This document shows, one piece after another, positions 1-6,999 of a stretch of 10,395 nt of DNA (positions within the stretch are counted from its first letter, which is position 1; every line of letters starts with the position of its first letter). The DNA is from Desulfobacteraceae bacterium (lineage in GTDB: Bacteria > Desulfobacterota > Desulfobacteria > Desulfobacterales > Desulfobacteraceae), in the NCBI GenBank assembly GCA_011390435.1, contig JAABSK010000086.1:1-10395 (forward strand). The letters are read 5' to 3'. The position numbers and the translations under genes are program-made. The notes under the pieces were generated by a model. That model saw only the letters and a program-made list of their open reading frames with translations. It did not search any database and was not told where the DNA came from.

Positions 1-704
1 CCAGTGGTCTCCAGCATTTTTACGCCATCAATGATCTCAAACAGATTTCCGTTTCCAAAAACCGGAATCGTCACAGCCTGTTGAACCTGGGCAATGATTT
101 CCCATCTGGGCGGGCGGCTTCGACGGTCCGGCGCCACCCTGGGATGGAAGGTCAGGGCATCTGCACCGGCATCTTCAAACCGTCTGGCCATCTCCACGGC
201 AAAATCAGGGGAATTGTCCCATCCGGTTCGAAATTTTACAAACACAGGAATGGACACACTTTGCCGCACGCGTTGGACAATCCGGGATGACAGCGCCGGA
301 TCTTTGAGTAATTGGGCGCCGCAGCCTTTTTTACAAATGGCTGCCACAGAGCAGCCAAAATTCAGATCCACACCAAAAAAACCTTCTTTTTCAACCCGTA
401 TGGCGGCATTTGCCATGCTCTCCGGAGTCGATCCGAAAATCTGGCAGACCAGATAGGGCAGTTCCTGTGGGCGCCACCTGAAAACCATTGATGTTTTCGG
501 ATTCTCATGGGGCAGGGCTTTTGCACTGCACATACCGGTGAACAGCAGGCCAAATCCACCAAATTCTGCAATGAGCTGACGCAGGGCAATATGTCCGAGA
601 CCTGCCATGGGGGCAAGAACCAGTCGGTTGTGAAGAACATGATCTTTGATTCTCAGCTCTTTGAGCAAGTGGCGTGACAGGATATCGGACAGATTTGACG
701 GCAT
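1..704 (-). CDS. dus: tRNA-dihydrouridine synthase family protein (partial, C-terminus off the left edge)
   Basis: This is a flavin (FMN)-dependent enzyme that reduces specific uridines in the tRNA D-loop to dihydrouridine. An uninterrupted minus-strand frame gives 234 residues before the window ends. The FMN-barrel start reads LAPMAG (28-34), followed by TGMCSAKAL (56-64). The catalytic-cysteine motif is NFGCS (115-119, Cys118), then a KGCGAQLL stretch. KFRTGWD (157-163), FHPR (186-189) and GNGN (217-220) match the KxRxGWD, HxR and GNGD positions of Dus enzymes. The motif has Ser after the Cys where most family members have Pro, and two further cysteines (124 and 128) follow. The ATG at 704 was chosen because it leaves about 27 residues before the barrel and sits below a candidate promoter at 757-785. 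No good ribosome binding site is seen. The frame stays open upstream to an ATG at 833, so a longer N-terminus is possible. The family is certain; the subclass (A, B or C) is not assigned. Confidence 0.93.
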   Translation of the reverse strand, partial: MPSNLSDILSRHLLKELRIKDHVLHNRLVLAPMAGLGHIALRQLIAEFGGFGLLFTGMCSAKALPHENPKTSMVFRWRPQELPYLVCQIFGSTPESMANAAIRVEKEGFFGVDLNFGCSVAAICKKGCGAQLLKDPALSSRIVQRVRQSVSIPVFVKFRTGWDNSPDFAVEMARRFEDAGADALTFHPRVAPDRRSRPPRWEIIAQVQQAVTIPVFGNGNLFEIIDGVKMLETT

Positions 705-756
705 GGGTTCCCAGTGAAAATCATCGGTCAGGGGTTGATGTTGTTTTCTGGCAGGG

Positions 757-785
757 ACTAAACCAGATCTCGGATTAAGGGTCAA
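757..785 (-). promoter_or_regulatory. candidate promoter for the dihydrouridine synthase gene
   Basis: On the minus strand a TTGACC -35 box (785-780) is followed by a 17-base spacer and a TTTAGT -10 box (762-757). Transcription would begin near 750, giving a leader of about 45 nt before the ATG at 704. The -10 box is only a 4/6 match to consensus, so this is tentative. If real, it makes the upstream ATG at 833 unlikely as the start. Confidence 0.35.
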
Positions 786-826
786 GATATATTTGTGCTG
801 CGGGAGTTTTTGGCTGTTCCGGCAGC

Positions 827-855
827 TTGACATAACGGCATGGCTATAATATCTT
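827..855 (+). promoter_or_regulatory. candidate promoter of the fur-feoA/feoB operon
   Basis: A perfect TTGACA (827-832) is followed after 17 bases by TATCTT (850-855), a sigma70-like arrangement. An overlapping perfect TATAAT (845-850) lies only 12 bases from the TTGACA and has no good -35 box of its own. Either way, transcription would start roughly 20-30 nt before the ATG at 885. No convincing Fur-box 7-1-7 inverted repeat (TGATAAT-N-ATTATCA) is visible over it. Confidence 0.5.
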
Positions 856-884
856 AGAGTGCTGTTTTAAAAGGATACAAGACA

Positions 885-1853
885 ATGACCAATACGCATG
901 AGCAGGAAAAAAAACAATTCAAAAGACTGTTTCAACAGCAGGGCATTGACCGGTTTGATTTACGGTTCAGGGTATTGGAAGCCTTTTTAAAGCTTGAGCA
1001 CCATGTCACCATTCAGGATATTATGGATCAGGTAAAGGCGGATGGCGCACGTGCTGATGAAGCATTTGTTTTAAATACCATGGAGTTTTTGTGCCGGTTT
1101 GGGTTTGCCAGCAGAATTGAATTTGATCATGCCAAACCCCAGTACGAGCATCGCCATTTAGGCCTCCACCACGATCACATGGTCTGCACCAAATGCGGCA
1201 CCATCCTGGAATTTCGGGACGAAGCCATTGAAAAACAGCAACTCAAGGTGGCAGATGCATATGGGTTTCACATGCTTCAGCACAAAATGGAAATCTACGG
1301 CATCTGCTCAAAATGCATGGAAGACAGAAGCCCCCTGGTCCCGCTGCATAAGGCAAAACAGGGTGAGCGCCTGGTGGTGAAAGATCTGGATGCCGGCCAG
1401 AACATGCAGTCGCGGATGTCGTCCATGGGGTTGAAAACCGGAGATTTGATTGAAATTGTTTCCAGTGGATTTGGTGGGCAGGTGGTGATTGCTGTGGGTG
1501 AAAACCGCCTGGTCCTGGGCCGGGGAATGGCTGAAAAAATCTGGGTTCAGCCTGTTGACGTGGAAAAAATGTCACGTCTGCAGGCAGATCTGCATGCGGA
1601 TGGCAGCCCGCCGATCCTGCTGAGCCAGATGAAAACCGGTCAGGAAGGCGTGATCCGGAAAGTTTCCGGAGAAAGCAGTTTCCGGCGGCGGCTGCTGGAA
1701 ATGGGAATCAACAGAGGCTCGCCAATCTATGTTGAAAAATATGCTCCCCTCAAAGACCCGATGGAACTGGTGATCAAAGGCTATCATATTTCTCTTCGTG
1801 TTGAAGAAGCTGCCAGGGTTCTTGTGGAAGATGTAAAATTCAGAAAAAGGTAA
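885..1853 (+). CDS. Fur-family metalloregulator fused to two FeoA domains
   Basis: A 322-residue three-part protein. Residues 1-146 are a Fur-type metal-dependent regulator. A winged-helix region (about 20-80) is followed by the metal-binding segment HHDHMVCTKCG (95-105), with Cys101/Cys104 and a second CxxC pair at Cys141/Cys144, as in the structural zinc site of Fur/PerR proteins. Further likely metal ligands are Glu109 and His133. Residues 151-224 form a first FeoA domain (SRMSSMGLKTGD near 176-187). Residues 243-316 form a second, more canonical FeoA domain (RRRLLEMGINRGSP 267-280, KGYHISLRVEEA 298-309). FeoA is a small SH3-like partner of the iron(II) transporter FeoB. The start is supported by AAGGA at 871-875, 9 nt from the ATG. 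The gene ends 1 nt before feoB, whose ribosome binding site lies in its last codons. The expected Thr/Ser-x-Tyr-Arg of the Fur recognition helix reads F-V-L-N (61-64), so its DNA target may be unusual. The domain calls are firm; the role as iron-responsive regulator plus FeoB partner is inferred. Confidence 0.93.
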   Translation: MTNTHEQEKKQFKRLFQQQGIDRFDLRFRVLEAFLKLEHHVTIQDIMDQVKADGARADEAFVLNTMEFLCRFGFASRIEFDHAKPQYEHRHLGLHHDHMVCTKCGTILEFRDEAIEKQQLKVADAYGFHMLQHKMEIYGICSKCMEDRSPLVPLHKAKQGERLVVKDLDAGQNMQSRMSSMGLKTGDLIEIVSSGFGGQVVIAVGENRLVLGRGMAEKIWVQPVDVEKMSRLQADLHADGSPPILLSQMKTGQEGVIRKVSGESSFRRRLLEMGINRGSPIYVEKYAPLKDPMELVIKGYHISLRVEEAARVLVEDVKFRKR

Positions 1854-1854
1854 C

Positions 1855-4038
1855 ATGACAAAAAAACTGACCCTTGCCCTTGCAGGAAACCCCAATTGCG
1901 GTAAGACAACCATTTTCAACAACCTGACCGGTGCCCGGCAGAAAGTGGGAAACTGGCCCGGGGTGACGGTTGAGAAAAAAGAAGGGAAGCTCAAACACAG
2001 ATCCTATGATCTCAAAATTGTGGATCTTCCCGGGACTTACAGTCTGACGCCGTTTTCCATTGAAGAGATCACTGCCAGGGATTTTATTCTGAATGAGAAG
2101 CCGGATATTGTCGTCAATATCATTGATGCATCAAATTTAGAAAGAAGCCTGTTTCTGGCCATTCAGATTCTTGAGCTTGGCCGGCCGGCACTGTTTGTCT
2201 TGAACATGGCTGATGTTGCCGAGGCCAAAGGCATCCGGATTGATGAAAAGAAATTGTCACAGCTTTTGGGGCTTCCGGTGGTGTTTACTGTTGGAAATCG
2301 TAACAAAGGCATTGAAACTCTTGTGGAAGAAGCGATTCAAGAAGTTGACCGGTTTGAAAACGGGAAACAGTGCCGGGAAATTCGATACAGCCAGGAAGTG
2401 GAGGCCTGTATTTCAAAGGTCCAGGCGCTTATCGCCCAGTGCCAGGCCTGTTCCGACAGCAATCTCCGGTGGAATGCCATTAAAATTCTTGAAGATGATA
2501 AGGTTGTAAAACAAAATTTCACCCAATACGCCTCAGCAATGGCTCCGGCTATTTTTGAGGCAGCTGACGCCTGCCGGAAACGGATTCTTGAAATGTTTGA
2601 CGACGATTTTGAGATTGTACTCACAGATGATCGCTATGGTGTGATTGCCGGGATTATTAAAGAAACCGTGACCAATCTTGCCCGGAAACGCATTGATATG
2701 TCCCGCAATATCGATCTGGTGCTGACAGACCGGTTTTTCGGCATTCCTGTGTTTATTTTTTTCATATGGGCCATGTTTCAGCTGACCTTTTCTCTGGGGG
2801 CGTATCCCATGGCCTGGATAGAGGCTGGTGTCTCTGGTCTGTCCGGCTTTCTTGATCAGGCAATGGCCCCGTCTCTGGTTAAAGATCTTCTGTTAAACGG
2901 AATTGTGGCCGGTATTGGAAGTGTGATTATTTTTTTGCCCAATATCCTGATCCTGTTTTTTTGTATCGCCCTGTTTGAGGACACCGGATATATGGCCCGG
3001 GCCGCTTTTTTGATGGACCGGGTGATGCATGCGTCAGGTCTTCATGGAAAATCCTTTATTCCGATGTTGATGGGGTTTGGGTGCAATGTACCGGCCATTA
3101 TGGCCACCCGCACTCTGGAAAGTAATAAAGACCGGGTTCTCACCATTCTGATGACCCCGTTCATGTCCTGCTCTGCCCGCCTGCCTGTGTATATTGTGCT
3201 GGCTGGCACCTTTTTTGGCTCCCGAGCTGGAACCGTTATCTTTAGCCTCTATTTTCTGGGGATTGTGGTTGCCATTTTATCCGGCAGGATGCTTCGTGCC
3301 CTTTTGTTTAAAGGAGAGGAAGCTCCGTTTATCATGGAATTACCCCCTTACCGCATGCCGATGCTCAAGAGTCTGGTAATCCACATGTGGGACAGAAGCA
3401 AGATGTTTTTAAAGAAAATGGGGGGTGTCATCCTGGTGGGATCTATTATCATCTGGTGCCTGTCGAGCTTCCCCAGAAACCTGTCCTATTCTGTTGACTA
3501 CGATGCCAGGATCGATCAGGTTGCGGTCCAATATCAACAGGAGATTGATACAGCTGAATCCACAGGCGACATGGCAGTGGCATCGGATCTGATCCGGCAG
3601 ATGCACGAACAGGTTCAGATGCTGGAAAACCAAAAGGAGCAGGAGCGGATATCCAAATCCTATATCGGCCAGCTCGGGAAATGGCTGGAGCCGGTGTTTC
3701 AGCCGATAGGGATCGGCTGGCAGGCCAGTGTCGCTCTTGTGACGGGATTTGTGGCCAAAGAGATTGTTGTCAGCACCATGGGGGTTCTGTATGGCGTGGG
3801 TGACACTGCGGGGACGGCAATGGAAGAAGCCCTGAAACGATCCGGCATGACAGCTCTTTCCGCCCTGTCGATGATGGTATTTGTCCTGTTGTATGTTCCC
3901 TGTTTCGCAACGGTTTTAATGATTTACAAAGAAAGTTCTGCCAAATGGGCAGGCTTTAATGTCATTTATACGACCATGGTTGCATGGTGTGCTTCTTTTC
4001 TGGTATACCAGACAGGCGTCATATTTGGACTGGGATAA
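1855..4038 (+). CDS. feoB: Ferrous iron transport protein B (FeoB)
   Basis: An inner-membrane iron(II) transporter with a cytoplasmic GTP-binding domain, 727 residues (E. coli FeoB has 773). The G domain shows G1 GNPNCGKTT (11-19), the G2 threonine at Thr38, G3 DLPG (57-60) and G4 NMAD (117-120). Helical linker residues run from about 170 to 280. The membrane part begins near 293. Its gate motifs include GYMARAAFLMDR (378-389), GCNVPAIMATRT (409-420) with Cys410, and MSCSARLPVY (437-446) with Cys439. A second gate segment is GFVAKEIVVSTMGVLY (631-646). A hydrophilic, probably coiled-coil insert of about 58 residues (543-600) lies between a transmembrane helix and the SYIG motif (602-605). The ATG follows the previous stop after 1 nt, with an AAAAAGG ribosome binding site (1844-1850), so translation is probably coupled to the Fur-FeoA fusion. 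No FeoC is seen downstream. The protein looks complete. Confidence 0.98.
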   Translation: MTKKLTLALAGNPNCGKTTIFNNLTGARQKVGNWPGVTVEKKEGKLKHRSYDLKIVDLPGTYSLTPFSIEEITARDFILNEKPDIVVNIIDASNLERSLFLAIQILELGRPALFVLNMADVAEAKGIRIDEKKLSQLLGLPVVFTVGNRNKGIETLVEEAIQEVDRFENGKQCREIRYSQEVEACISKVQALIAQCQACSDSNLRWNAIKILEDDKVVKQNFTQYASAMAPAIFEAADACRKRILEMFDDDFEIVLTDDRYGVIAGIIKETVTNLARKRIDMSRNIDLVLTDRFFGIPVFIFFIWAMFQLTFSLGAYPMAWIEAGVSGLSGFLDQAMAPSLVKDLLLNGIVAGIGSVIIFLPNILILFFCIALFEDTGYMARAAFLMDRVMHASGLHGKSFIPMLMGFGCNVPAIMATRTLESNKDRVLTILMTPFMSCSARLPVYIVLAGTFFGSRAGTVIFSLYFLGIVVAILSGRMLRALLFKGEEAPFIMELPPYRMPMLKSLVIHMWDRSKMFLKKMGGVILVGSIIIWCLSSFPRNLSYSVDYDARIDQVAVQYQQEIDTAESTGDMAVASDLIRQMHEQVQMLENQKEQERISKSYIGQLGKWLEPVFQPIGIGWQASVALVTGFVAKEIVVSTMGVLYGVGDTAGTAMEEALKRSGMTALSALSMMVFVLLYVPCFATVLMIYKESSAKWAGFNVIYTTMVAWCASFLVYQTGVIFGLG

Positions 4039-4057
4039 CGCAATAATGGAGGCTTTT

Positions 4058-4516
4058 ATGACACGCATCATGATACGATATACAGCAACGGCCATCTGGA
4101 TGACGGTTCTGGTCAGCATGTTCTTTCCAGCAACAGGGGCGGCACAGGAGAGACTGTCCGTGAATGTGAATACTGCCAATATGCGATCCGGGCCGGGTAC
4201 AAATCATGATGAGCTCTGGCAGGTGGAAAAATATCATCCGGTCGTGGTTGTGGAAAAACAAAAGGACTGGTATAAAATCAAAGATTTTGAAAATGATATG
4301 GCCTGGATACACAAGTCCCTTTTGAGTAGCGCTTCAAGCGTGATCACTATCAAAGACAAGTGTAACATCCGGTCCGGCCCCGGAACTGATAACCCGATTG
4401 TGTTTACAGCGGAAAGAGGGGTGCCGTTCAGGGTGCTGGAGACAAAGGGAAACTGGATTAAAATCCAGCACGCGGACAATGATATCGGCTGGATTTATAA
4501 AACATTGGTGTGGTAG
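4058..4516 (+). CDS. Exported protein with two bacterial SH3 (SH3b) domains
   Basis: A 152-residue protein. Residues 1-28 form a signal peptide: basic start, hydrophobic core about 10-22, and likely cleavage after Ala28 or Ala29 just before Gln30. Two SH3b repeats follow. The first (34-88) contains ANMRSGPGT (40-48) and ends in MAWIHKSLL. The second (95-151) contains CNIRSGPGT (102-110) and ends in IGWIYKTLVW. This NxRSGPG...GW(I) layout is typical of SH3_3 domains, which often bind cell-wall peptides, so a periplasmic location is expected. The start at 4058 is favoured over in-frame ATGs at 3959 and 4046 because TGGAGG (4047-4052) lies 5 nt upstream and the signal peptide then begins correctly. 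It follows feoB by 19 nt, presumably in the same transcript. The exact function is unknown; a link to iron uptake rests only on position. Confidence 0.85.
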   Translation: MTRIMIRYTATAIWMTVLVSMFFPATGAAQERLSVNVNTANMRSGPGTNHDELWQVEKYHPVVVVEKQKDWYKIKDFENDMAWIHKSLLSSASSVITIKDKCNIRSGPGTDNPIVFTAERGVPFRVLETKGNWIKIQHADNDIGWIYKTLVW

Positions 4517-4553
4517 ATTCTTTTAAACTTAATATTCAAGGTGGGTTGGATAA

Positions 4554-5249
4554 ATGGCTGACAAGGCAGTGTCGAACGAGCGCAGAAAAGAACTTGGACA
4601 ATTGGATCCCTTTCAGGAAAACCTTTTAAAAGCGGCATCCCTGGCAAAAACATATAAAAATCAATTGATCCTTTCAGCCGGCATTGTTGTTGTGGTCGCT
4701 GTGGTGCTGTCTGGTATTATGTACAGTTTCCAGAGAGCTGAAGCACAGGCTGCAGTGCTGTTAAAACAGGCCCTGGAGGCCTATGCTCAGATTGATGACC
4801 CTGAAAAGGGATATCGTGAAACAGAAGAGATGTTTGACAAGCTTTTGACTGAGTATGCCAATACAGCTGCAGGACAGCAGGCACGGCTGCAATTTGCCAA
4901 GATCTGTTATGATGCGGCGCAGTATGATCTGAGCTATGAAAATTATAAAAAAGCATTTGATCTTTTCAAAGATGATGCATTAATGGAGAATTTTATCCTG
5001 GCATCTTTGGGACATGTCTGTCTTGCGAAAAAAGATTTTGAAGCGGCAGAAACCTACTTTCTGAAAATCGAAAACAGCAGACACAATCTTTTGAAGGATG
5101 AAGCCCGGTATTCCCTGGCCATGGTATATGAGGCCAGTCAGGAAACGGAAAAAAGCCAGAAGATGTACGAAAAAATTGTTTCAGAGGCTGAAACATCCCT
5201 GTATTATCCCCTTGCCAAAAGTAAAATCACTCCTGCCCGGCAGCCCTAA
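4554..5249 (+). CDS. Membrane-anchored TPR protein (YfgM/tetratricopeptide type)
   Basis: A 231-residue protein. It has a charged cytoplasmic N-terminus (1-36) with the segment DPFQENLLKAASLAKTYK, a single transmembrane helix (about 38-58), and then a helical periplasmic domain. TPR-like helix pairs include EAYAQIDDPEKGYRETEEMF (75-94), QARLQFAKICYDAAQYDLSY (109-128), ILASLGHVCLAKKDFEAAET (148-167) and ARYSLAMVYEASQETEKSQK (184-203). The layout of one helix followed by TPRs resembles YfgM, an ancillary subunit associated with the SecYEG/periplasmic chaperone network in E. coli. That is similarity of architecture, not a demonstrated homology. AAGGTGG (4538-4544) lies 9 nt from the ATG. It follows the SH3b gene after 37 nt and is followed directly by a strong terminator, so it is probably the last gene of the feo transcript. 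Confidence 0.8.
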   Translation: MADKAVSNERRKELGQLDPFQENLLKAASLAKTYKNQLILSAGIVVVVAVVLSGIMYSFQRAEAQAAVLLKQALEAYAQIDDPEKGYRETEEMFDKLLTEYANTAAGQQARLQFAKICYDAAQYDLSYENYKKAFDLFKDDALMENFILASLGHVCLAKKDFEAAETYFLKIENSRHNLLKDEARYSLAMVYEASQETEKSQKMYEKIVSEAETSLYYPLAKSKITPARQP

Positions 5250-5251
5250 AA

Positions 5252-5295
5252 CTTAAAAAGGCTGCCGAGCGGTTTGCTGTGGCAGCCTTTTTAAG
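5252..5295 (+). terminator. Rho-independent terminator ending the feo operon
   Basis: A perfect 15-bp inverted repeat (5252-5266 with 5281-5295) encloses a 14-nt loop, starting 2 nt after the stop of the TPR gene. The stem has a GC core (GGCTGCC/GGCAGCC) flanked by an A-run on the left and a T-run on the right. It could therefore also act on transcripts arriving from the opposite strand. Confidence 0.85.
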
Positions 5296-5312
5296 AAAAG
5301 GAAAAAAAGATG

Positions 5313-5334
5313 AAAAAACCAACCATTGGCTGGT
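5313..5334 (-). terminator. Candidate terminator for the minus-strand two-component transcript
   Basis: Read on the minus strand, ACCAGCC-AAT-GGTTGGT forms a 7-bp stem (one G-U pair) with a 3-nt loop, followed by six Ts. It lies about 280 nt after the response-regulator stop, implying a long 3' untranslated region. The same bases AAAAAACCAA (5313-5322) also pair perfectly with TTGGTTTTTT (5368-5377), an alternative larger fold. Confidence 0.5.
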
Positions 5335-5401
5335 AAAAAGTAGATATGCAATTTGGCTGCCAGTGTCTTGGTTTTTTTTATTATACCACCCTGTTTGTTT
5401 T

Positions 5402-5555
5402 TAACCACTTGAAATGTAAAGACTTTTTTTTTAATGCCGGACAGGGCAAGCAGCCATGTATCTGTTGATGCCTGAAAAACAGGCACCCGGCAGTTCATCT
5501 CTGTGAACCTTCCCACGGGCAGATGGAAGATTTATTTAATCTAACCGCTTGAAAT
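5402..5555. repeat. Direct-repeat pair flanking a hairpin-rich non-coding block
   Basis: The 367-nt gap 5250-5616 lies between two convergent 3' ends and holds no gene I can support. Beyond the two terminators, it contains a 14-nt direct repeat, TAACC(A/G)CTTGAAAT, at 5402-5415 and 5542-5555 with one mismatch. Between the copies lie short inverted repeats: TGCCGG/CCGGCA (5435-5440 with 5487-5492), TGCCTG/CAGGCA (5469-5474 with 5480-5485), GTTCA/TGAAC (5493-5497 with 5504-5508) and CTTCC/GGAAG (5509-5513 with 5525-5529). This could be a small mobile or REP-like element, a structured RNA, or chance. The repeats are seen directly; the meaning is open. Confidence 0.4.
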
Positions 5556-5616
5556 TGAATGCAAAAATAAAAAATATCCGCAGGTTCAAAATTATAAACC
5601 CCCTGTTCAACAATGC

Positions 5617-6987
5617 TTATTTGTCCAGATTGAATTTTTTTAATTTTTGATTCAACCCGCTTTTACCAATCCCTAGAAGCTGTGCTGCTTTTGTCTGCAC
5701 ATTTCCGGAAAGCTGCATGGCCCTTTGAATCATTTTTTTTTCAACCGCCCAGAGCGTTTCGGCAAGTCCGGCCCCATCCGGGATATCATTTAAAACAAGA
5801 TTGAACGGTGTGGTCTGACGCACCTGAATGGGAAGGTCAGCCGGGGTGATCGTGTCTCCGCTGCAAAAGATGATTGCGCGCTCTATGGCGTTTTCAAGCT
5901 CCCGGACATTGCCTTTCCATTGATGGTCACAGAGCAGCTTTACCGCATCGGCACTGATCTGTGTGACAGCATCGGTTTGGGGCGGGTCTGCAGCGTATTT
6001 GCTGATAAAGTGTTTGGCCAGCAGTGGAATATCTTCGGGGCGTTCTCTCAGTGGCGGGATTACAGCCTTCACCACGTTGAGCCGGTAGTAAAGGTCTTCC
6101 CTGAAATTTCCGTTTGATACCTCTTTTTCAAGATTTTTATTGGTGGCAGCGATCAGGCGGAAGTCAACAAGAATCGGCTGGGTGCCGCCAACCCGCTCAA
6201 TGGTTTTTTCCTGAAGTACGCGCAAGAGCTTCACCTGAAGCGACAAAGGAAGCTCTCCGATTTCATCCAGAAACAGTGTCCCATTGTGGGACAACTCAAA
6301 CCGTCCTTTTTTGGTGCTGCTGGCACCGGTGAACGCCCCTTTTTCATGGCCGAACAACTCACTTTCAAGAAGGGTTTCAGCAAAGGCTGAACAGTTTACC
6401 GCGATCAGGGGGCCCTCTTTTCTCAGGCTGTTGTAGTGGATCGACTTTGCCACCAGCTCTTTGCCTGTCCCGCTTTCACCTTCGATTAGAAAACTGGCAT
6501 TGGAAGGGGCCACTTTTTTGATCAGATCATAAATATCCTGCATGGGCTTGCTTTTGCCAATAATATTGTCAAAGCTGTACCGGGAATGGATCGCCTTTTT
6601 CAGGGCGGTATTTTCCTGAACAATTTTGTAAACCGAAAGGGCTTTGGCAATGTGAGCAATCAGAGCCTGGTTTTCAAAGGGTTTGAGAATAAAGGTGTAT
6701 GCCCCTTTGTGCATGGCTTCAACCGCTTTTTCAACGCTGCCGTAGGCGGTCATGATAATCACCGGGATATCCGGGGTGATTTCCTTTATTTTTTCCAGCA
6801 GCTGAATCCCATCCATGCCCGGCATTTTGACATCGCTTAAAACCAGGTCAATGGTCTGTGTTTTCAGAATATCCAGCGCTTCAAGGGCATTGGCAGCGGT
6901 CTGGCTGGCATAACCTTCTTCTTCCAGCAGTTCGCCAATAATCATGGGGTAATTTTTTTCATCATCAACAATCAGAATTTTTTCCAT
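5617..6987 (-). CDS. Sigma54-dependent response regulator, NtrC family
   Basis: A 456-residue cytoplasmic transcription activator in three parts. The receiver domain (1-120) has the acidic pair DD (8-9), phosphoacceptor Asp52 in [10 protein letters not shown], Thr80 and Lys102. The AAA+ sigma54-interaction domain (about 140-370) has Walker A GESGTGKE (170-177), the sigma54-contacting GAFTGA loop (217-222), Walker B LFLDEIGE (238-245) and the sensor/arginine-finger region [11 protein letters not shown] (295-305). The C-terminal Fis-type helix-turn-helix (about 413-452) includes [19 protein letters not shown]. All key residues are intact, so it should hydrolyse ATP to open sigma54 promoters once phosphorylated. 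The ATG at 6987 is preceded by GGAGAA, which overlaps the kinase stop codon, with a 12-nt intergenic gap. Targets are unknown; the neighbouring pilus genes are one possibility. No -24/-12 sigma54 promoter is recognisable in the window. Confidence 0.96.
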   Translation of the reverse strand: MEKILIVDDEKNYPMIIGELLEEEGYASQTAANALEALDILKTQTIDLVLSDVKMPGMDGIQLLEKIKEITPDIPVIIMTAYGSVEKAVEAMHKGAYTFILKPFENQALIAHIAKALSVYKIVQENTALKKAIHSRYSFDNIIGKSKPMQDIYDLIKKVAPSNASFLIEGESGTGKELVAKSIHYNSLRKEGPLIAVNCSAFAETLLESELFGHEKGAFTGASSTKKGRFELSHNGTLFLDEIGELPLSLQVKLLRVLQEKTIERVGGTQPILVDFRLIAATNKNLEKEVSNGNFREDLYYRLNVVKAVIPPLRERPEDIPLLAKHFISKYAADPPQTDAVTQISADAVKLLCDHQWKGNVRELENAIERAIIFCSGDTITPADLPIQVRQTTPFNLVLNDIPDGAGLAETLWAVEKKMIQRAMQLSGNVQTKAAQLLGIGKSGLNQKLKKFNLDK

Positions 6988-6999
6988 CGAGCTGTTCTC

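Noticed and set aside
94..456. Plus-strand frame of 120 codons at the left end
   Set aside because: It is antisense to the dihydrouridine synthase gene, whose motifs are unmistakable, and its product has no recognisable features.
827..850. Perfect TTGACA and perfect TATAAT as one promoter
   Set aside because: They are only 12 bases apart, too short for a sigma70 promoter. TTGACA with TATCTT at 17 bases fits better.
841..870. Possible Fur box at the feo promoter
   Set aside because: The stretch is AT-rich, but no 7-1-7 inverted repeat with an acceptable match could be aligned.
3959..4057. Longer start for the SH3b protein at 3959
   Set aside because: It would overlap the feoB 3' end and bury the signal peptide 33 residues in. 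The ATG at 4058 has TGGAGG at the right distance.
5435..5492. ACAGGGCAA at 5441-5449 resembles part of a c-di-GMP-I (GEMM) riboswitch
   Set aside because: The matching GGACGCAAAGCC segment and tetraloop-receptor helix are absent, and there is no plus-strand gene downstream to control.
5253..5516. Minus-strand frame of about 81-87 codons in the convergent gap, with an AAGG before an ATG at 5498
   Set aside because: It reads through a candidate minus-strand terminator and ends inside the feo terminator stem. The product is low-complexity (Lys/Phe/Leu from A/T runs) with no recognisable domain.
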